From positions 62,001 to 126,000 of the forward strand of contig NZ_VFUZ01000015.1 of assembly GCF_006658505.1 (NCBI RefSeq): DNA of 64,000 nucleotides, given 5' to 3'. Made by a program: the position numbers and the translations under genes. This document shows positions 61,722 through 64,000 of this stretch, one piece after another. The notes under the pieces were generated by a model. The model made no database searches and was not told the origin of the DNA. It worked only from the letters and a program-made list of their open reading frames with translations. The DNA comes from Mesorhizobium sp. B2-4-15. Lineage in GTDB: Bacteria > Pseudomonadota > Alphaproteobacteria > Rhizobiales > Rhizobiaceae. Position 1 is the first letter of the stretch. Every line of letters begins with the position of its first letter.

Positions 61722-62441
61722 ATGGGCGATTCCTCCTACCTGTCGACGGCCGACCTCGCGGCGCTCGGCTTTTTCCTCTTGGCTTGGGTGCTGCACACGC
61801 TTGCTTCCGACGGCAGGCTGGTCAGCCGTATCTCGCTGACGACGGCGATGAATGCGCAGCGCGAAGCCTGGATGCGCACCATGGCCGAGCGCGAGATCCG
61901 CATCGTCGACACCGCCATCATGAGCGGCCTGCAGCAGGGAACCGCCTTCTTCGCCTCCAGTTCGCTGATCGCGCTCGGCGGCTGCTTTGCCTTGCTCGGC
62001 GCCTCCGACCGGGTGCTTGAGGTGCTAAGCAACCTGCCGCTCGGCAGCGCGCCGTCACGCTCGGCTTTTCAGATCAAGGTGCTCGGGCTGGTGCTGATCC
62101 TGGCTTTTTCCTTCTTCAAATTCGGCTGGGCCTACCGGCTGTTCAACTATTGCTCGATCTTGATCGGCGCCGTGCCGATCCCGCATGGCGAAGCCTCGCG
62201 CAACCCGATCACCGAAACGGCTGTCTGGCGCGCGACGCAGATGAACATGCTGGCAGGCAAGCATTTCAACTCCGGCCTGCGCGGCGTGTTCTTCTCGATC
62301 GGCTATCTCGGCTGGTTCGTCGATCCGCTGGTGTTCGTGCTGTCGACGCTTCTGCTGCTGGCCGTGCTCGTGCGGCGCCAGTTCTTCTCGGCGGCCAGGC
62401 GCGCCGTCATCGGTCAGCCGCCCGGCGCCGGAAAGGGCTGA
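61722..62441 (+). CDS. DUF599 family membrane protein
   Basis: A 239-residue membrane protein with about four hydrophobic segments (near 8-25, 70-92, 118-140 and 195-218). The DUF599 marks are NAQREAWMRTMAEREIRIVD, then MSGLQQGTAFFASSSLI and FKFGWAYRLFNYCSILIGAVP. The function is unknown. It is 27 bases past the RutB-like gene on the same strand. Its last 28 bases overlap the end of the convergent YdcF-family gene. Confidence 0.88.
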   Translation: MGDSSYLSTADLAALGFFLLAWVLHTLASDGRLVSRISLTTAMNAQREAWMRTMAEREIRIVDTAIMSGLQQGTAFFASSSLIALGGCFALLGASDRVLEVLSNLPLGSAPSRSAFQIKVLGLVLILAFSFFKFGWAYRLFNYCSILIGAVPIPHGEASRNPITETAVWRATQMNMLAGKHFNSGLRGVFFSIGYLGWFVDPLVFVLSTLLLLAVLVRRQFFSAARRAVIGQPPGAGKG

Positions 62442-63211
62442 TCGATACGGCCGGAAAGCCAATAGGCGAAAAGCCCGGTCCATTCGCGGATCGCCATGGT
62501 CGTGTTCTGCAATGAATCGGCGGCGTTGTCGCGAAACGGGCCAACGCCCTCCTTGCCCGAGGTACGATAGTCGACCGGCCATGGGATGGTTGGAAAACCG
62601 GCCTTGTCGAACAATGCCTTGGCCCGGGGCATGTGGAAGGCGGAGGTCACCAGCAGCCAGGTCTCGCCCGGCTTCGGATCGACCAGTTTGCGGCTGAAGA
62701 CCGCATTTTCATAGGTGTTGCGGGACTTGTCCTCGAGGACGAGGCGATCGGCCGAGACACCCAGCGGGCCGAGCAGGCGGGGCGCGGTGTCGGCGTCGCC
62801 CTCGCCATCAAGGAAAAGTGAGCCGTTTCCGCCTGATACAACCACCTTGGCCTGCGGGAAGCGCCGGGCCAGGATCGCGGTCTCGACCATGCGGTCGCCG
62901 CTGGTGCTCAGTTCATATCCACCGCGCACGAGATTGATGGCGCCTTCGAAGCCGCCGCCGAGCACGACGATGCCGTCCACCTTCTCCGGTAGCGGCGGCC
63001 GTGGAAAGCGTTCCTCCAGCGGATTGAGCATCATGGCGCCAAGCGAGGTCCAGGCCGACAGGGCGAGGATCAGGAAGGCGAGCACGCTGCTGGTGCCTGC
63101 AAGCCGCCGGCGGCCGAAAAGCGCCGCGAGCAAGCCTGCCAGCAGCAGGAAGATGGCAAGGTTGAGCGGCTGGATGAAGAACCAGAAGACTTTGGAAAGA
63201 TAGAAGAACAT
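62414..63211 (-). CDS. YdcF/ElyC-family membrane protein (DUF218)
   Basis: A 265-residue protein with two N-terminal membrane segments (about 5-32 and 38-62) and a DUF218 domain: VDGIVVLGGGFEG, RFPQAKVVVSGGNG, EDKSRNTYENAVFS, and LLVTSAFHMPRAKALFDKAG. Relatives include SanA, YdcF and ElyC, the last affecting undecaprenyl-phosphate use in envelope synthesis. The precise role is unknown. It overlaps the DUF599 gene at its 3' end. Confidence 0.9.
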   Translation of the reverse strand: MFFYLSKVFWFFIQPLNLAIFLLLAGLLAALFGRRRLAGTSSVLAFLILALSAWTSLGAMMLNPLEERFPRPPLPEKVDGIVVLGGGFEGAINLVRGGYELSTSGDRMVETAILARRFPQAKVVVSGGNGSLFLDGEGDADTAPRLLGPLGVSADRLVLEDKSRNTYENAVFSRKLVDPKPGETWLLVTSAFHMPRAKALFDKAGFPTIPWPVDYRTSGKEGVGPFRDNAADSLQNTTMAIREWTGLFAYWLSGRIDQPFPAPGG

Positions 63212-63276
63212 CGCTCACCCCATTACAGTGCCGCGCGTGCCTGGGCGCGCAAAGGACGCTGTAAAACTTTGATTCT

Positions 63277-63324
63277 GCGCATGATCCTTTCCGAAAATTG
63301 ATTCCGGTATTCGGGGTCATGCGC
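63277..63324. repeat. Rhizobial intergenic palindrome
   Basis: An imperfect inverted repeat: GCGCATGATCC at the left end and GGGGTCATGCGC at the right end, with AT-richer arms and a short loop around 63299. It resembles, from memory, a short palindrome repeated many times between genes of Mesorhizobium and Rhizobium. It lies in the 129-base gap between the YdcF-family gene and gatA. It may act as a terminator or RNA-processing element for gatA-side or ydcF-side transcripts. Confidence 0.6.
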
Positions 63325-63340
63325 TAGCCGGGCGATAGCC

Positions 63341-64000
63341 TTACCACCACTTCTCCGGCTGGAATGTGCCGGCCGCCTGTTCGATGACAGCCGCCGTCTG
63401 GAACAGCGTTTCTTCCTCGAACGGCCTGCCGATCAGCTGCAGGCCGAGCGGCAGCCCCTTGGGGTCGAGACCGGCGGGCACGGCGATGCCCGGCAGGCCG
63501 GCCATGTTCACGGTGACCGTGAAAATGTCGTTGAGATACATCTTGACCGGATCGGACGCCATGTCCTCGTCGGCGATGCCGAAGGCGGCGGACGGCGTTG
63601 CTGGCGTCAGGATGACGTCGACCCCGGCGGCGAAGACATTTTCGAAGTCGCGCTTGATGAGGTTGCGCACCTTCTGCGCCTGCAGATAGTAGGCGTCGTA
63701 ATAGCCGGCCGAGAGCACATAGGTGCCGATCATGATGCGGCGCTTGACCTCGCGGCCGAAGCCCGCGGCGCGCGTCTTCTCATACATCTCGACGATGTCC
63801 TTGCCCGGCACGCGCAGGCCATAGCGGACGCCGTCATAGCGCGCCAGGTTTGACGATGCCTCCGCGGGCGCCACGATGTAATAGGCGGGCAGAGCGTATT
63901 TGGTATGCGGCAGGGAAATGTCGACGATCTCGGCGCCGGCCTCTTTAAGCCAGGCAATGCCCTTCTGCCACAGCGCCTCGATCTCTTCGGGCATGCCGTC
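63341..64000 (-). CDS. gatA: Aspartyl/glutamyl-tRNA amidotransferase subunit A, C-terminal part (partial)
   Basis: The frame is open to the window edge, so only the last 219 or so codons are present. They include VDISLPHTKYALPAYYIVAPAEASSNLARYDGVRYG (partly diagnostic), GREVKRRIMIGTYVLS, YYLQAQKVRNLI, the middle VDVILTPATPSAAFG and the C-terminal GLPLGLQLIGRPFEEETLF. This is GatA, the amidase-fold subunit of GatCAB that makes Gln-tRNA-Gln or Asn-tRNA-Asn. The catalytic Ser-Ser-Lys triad lies outside the window. It agrees with a GltX that may charge tRNA-Gln with glutamate. Confidence 0.94.
   Translation of the reverse strand, partial: DGMPEEIEALWQKGIAWLKEAGAEIVDISLPHTKYALPAYYIVAPAEASSNLARYDGVRYGLRVPGKDIVEMYEKTRAAGFGREVKRRIMIGTYVLSAGYYDAYYLQAQKVRNLIKRDFENVFAAGVDVILTPATPSAAFGIADEDMASDPVKMYLNDIFTVTVNMAGLPGIAVPAGLDPKGLPLGLQLIGRPFEEETLFQTAAVIEQAAGTFQPEKWW

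Overview
The window is chromosomal DNA of high GC content from an alphaproteobacterium, almost certainly a Mesorhizobium or a close relative in the Rhizobiales. The supports are: the rhizobial order trpD-trpC-moaC-moeA, lexA/comEC, gltX-gltA; the long run rpsB-tsf-pyrH-frr-uppS-cdsA-rseP-bamA-lpxD-fabZ-lpxA-lpxI-lpxB (LpxI rather than LpxH); an alphaproteobacterial LexA box (GAAC-N7-GAAC); EipB, DUF982, DUF1489 and phasin genes; and a rhizobial-type intergenic palindrome. The assignment rests on recognition of gene content, not on a search. No rRNA, tRNA, CRISPR array, insertion sequence or prophage was seen.

Layout. 1-3.7 kb: 3' end of a sensor histidine kinase, cobT, a DUF1289 protein, a membrane-anchored retropepsin-like protease, dusA. 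3.7-5.1 kb: a gene-poor stretch holding one DUF982 gene and a possible small or decayed ORF. 5.1-11.7 kb: an NCS1 nucleobase permease, a DUF1697 protein, pyrG, an L,D-transpeptidase, secG, tpiA. 11.8-17.2 kb: ppiD-trpD-trpC-moaC-moeA, tightly packed. 17.2-25.9 kb: a tryptophan/kynurenine catabolic block (arylformamidase-like hydrolase, aminobenzoate-type CoA ligase, kynA, kynU, a three-gene ABC importer of the TrpXYZ type, a GntR/FCD regulator) between moeA and lexA. 26-32.5 kb: lexA, comEC, gltX, gltA. 32.5-46.1 kb: the envelope/translation run, all on the minus strand. 46.3-52.3 kb: a frameshifted lysE-type gene, a DUF4031 gene, eipB, a RidA-family gene, a glycerophosphodiester phosphodiesterase gene, a FemAB/GNAT-like gene, a HIT gene, a PAP2 gene. 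52.4-60.8 kb: a small gene remnant, clpA-clpS, a phasin, a D,D-carboxypeptidase with SPOR domain, a DnaJ-domain membrane protein, a DUF1489 gene, a single-chain L-serine deaminase. 61-64 kb: a RutB-like amidohydrolase, a DUF599 protein, a YdcF-family protein, the 3' part of gatA.

How the genes work together. The catabolic block encodes tryptophan to N-formylkynurenine (KynA), to kynurenine (formamidase), to anthranilate plus alanine (KynU), to anthraniloyl-CoA (ligase). The importer is co-transcribed with kynU, and a likely operator pair lies in front of the importer and the GntR gene. It sits beside trpD and trpC, which consume anthranilate for tryptophan synthesis, so genes for making and breaking anthranilate are neighbours. 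The 32-46 kb run couples ribosome and elongation-factor synthesis to UMP kinase, undecaprenyl and phospholipid synthesis, outer-membrane protein assembly and lipid A synthesis.

The most interesting points are the tryptophan/kynurenine block with its paired operator-like sites, the heptanucleotide hairpin arrays between two convergent gene pairs, the paired dyads upstream of the phasin gene, the single-base frameshift in lysE, and the 13-codon duplication at the start of gltA.
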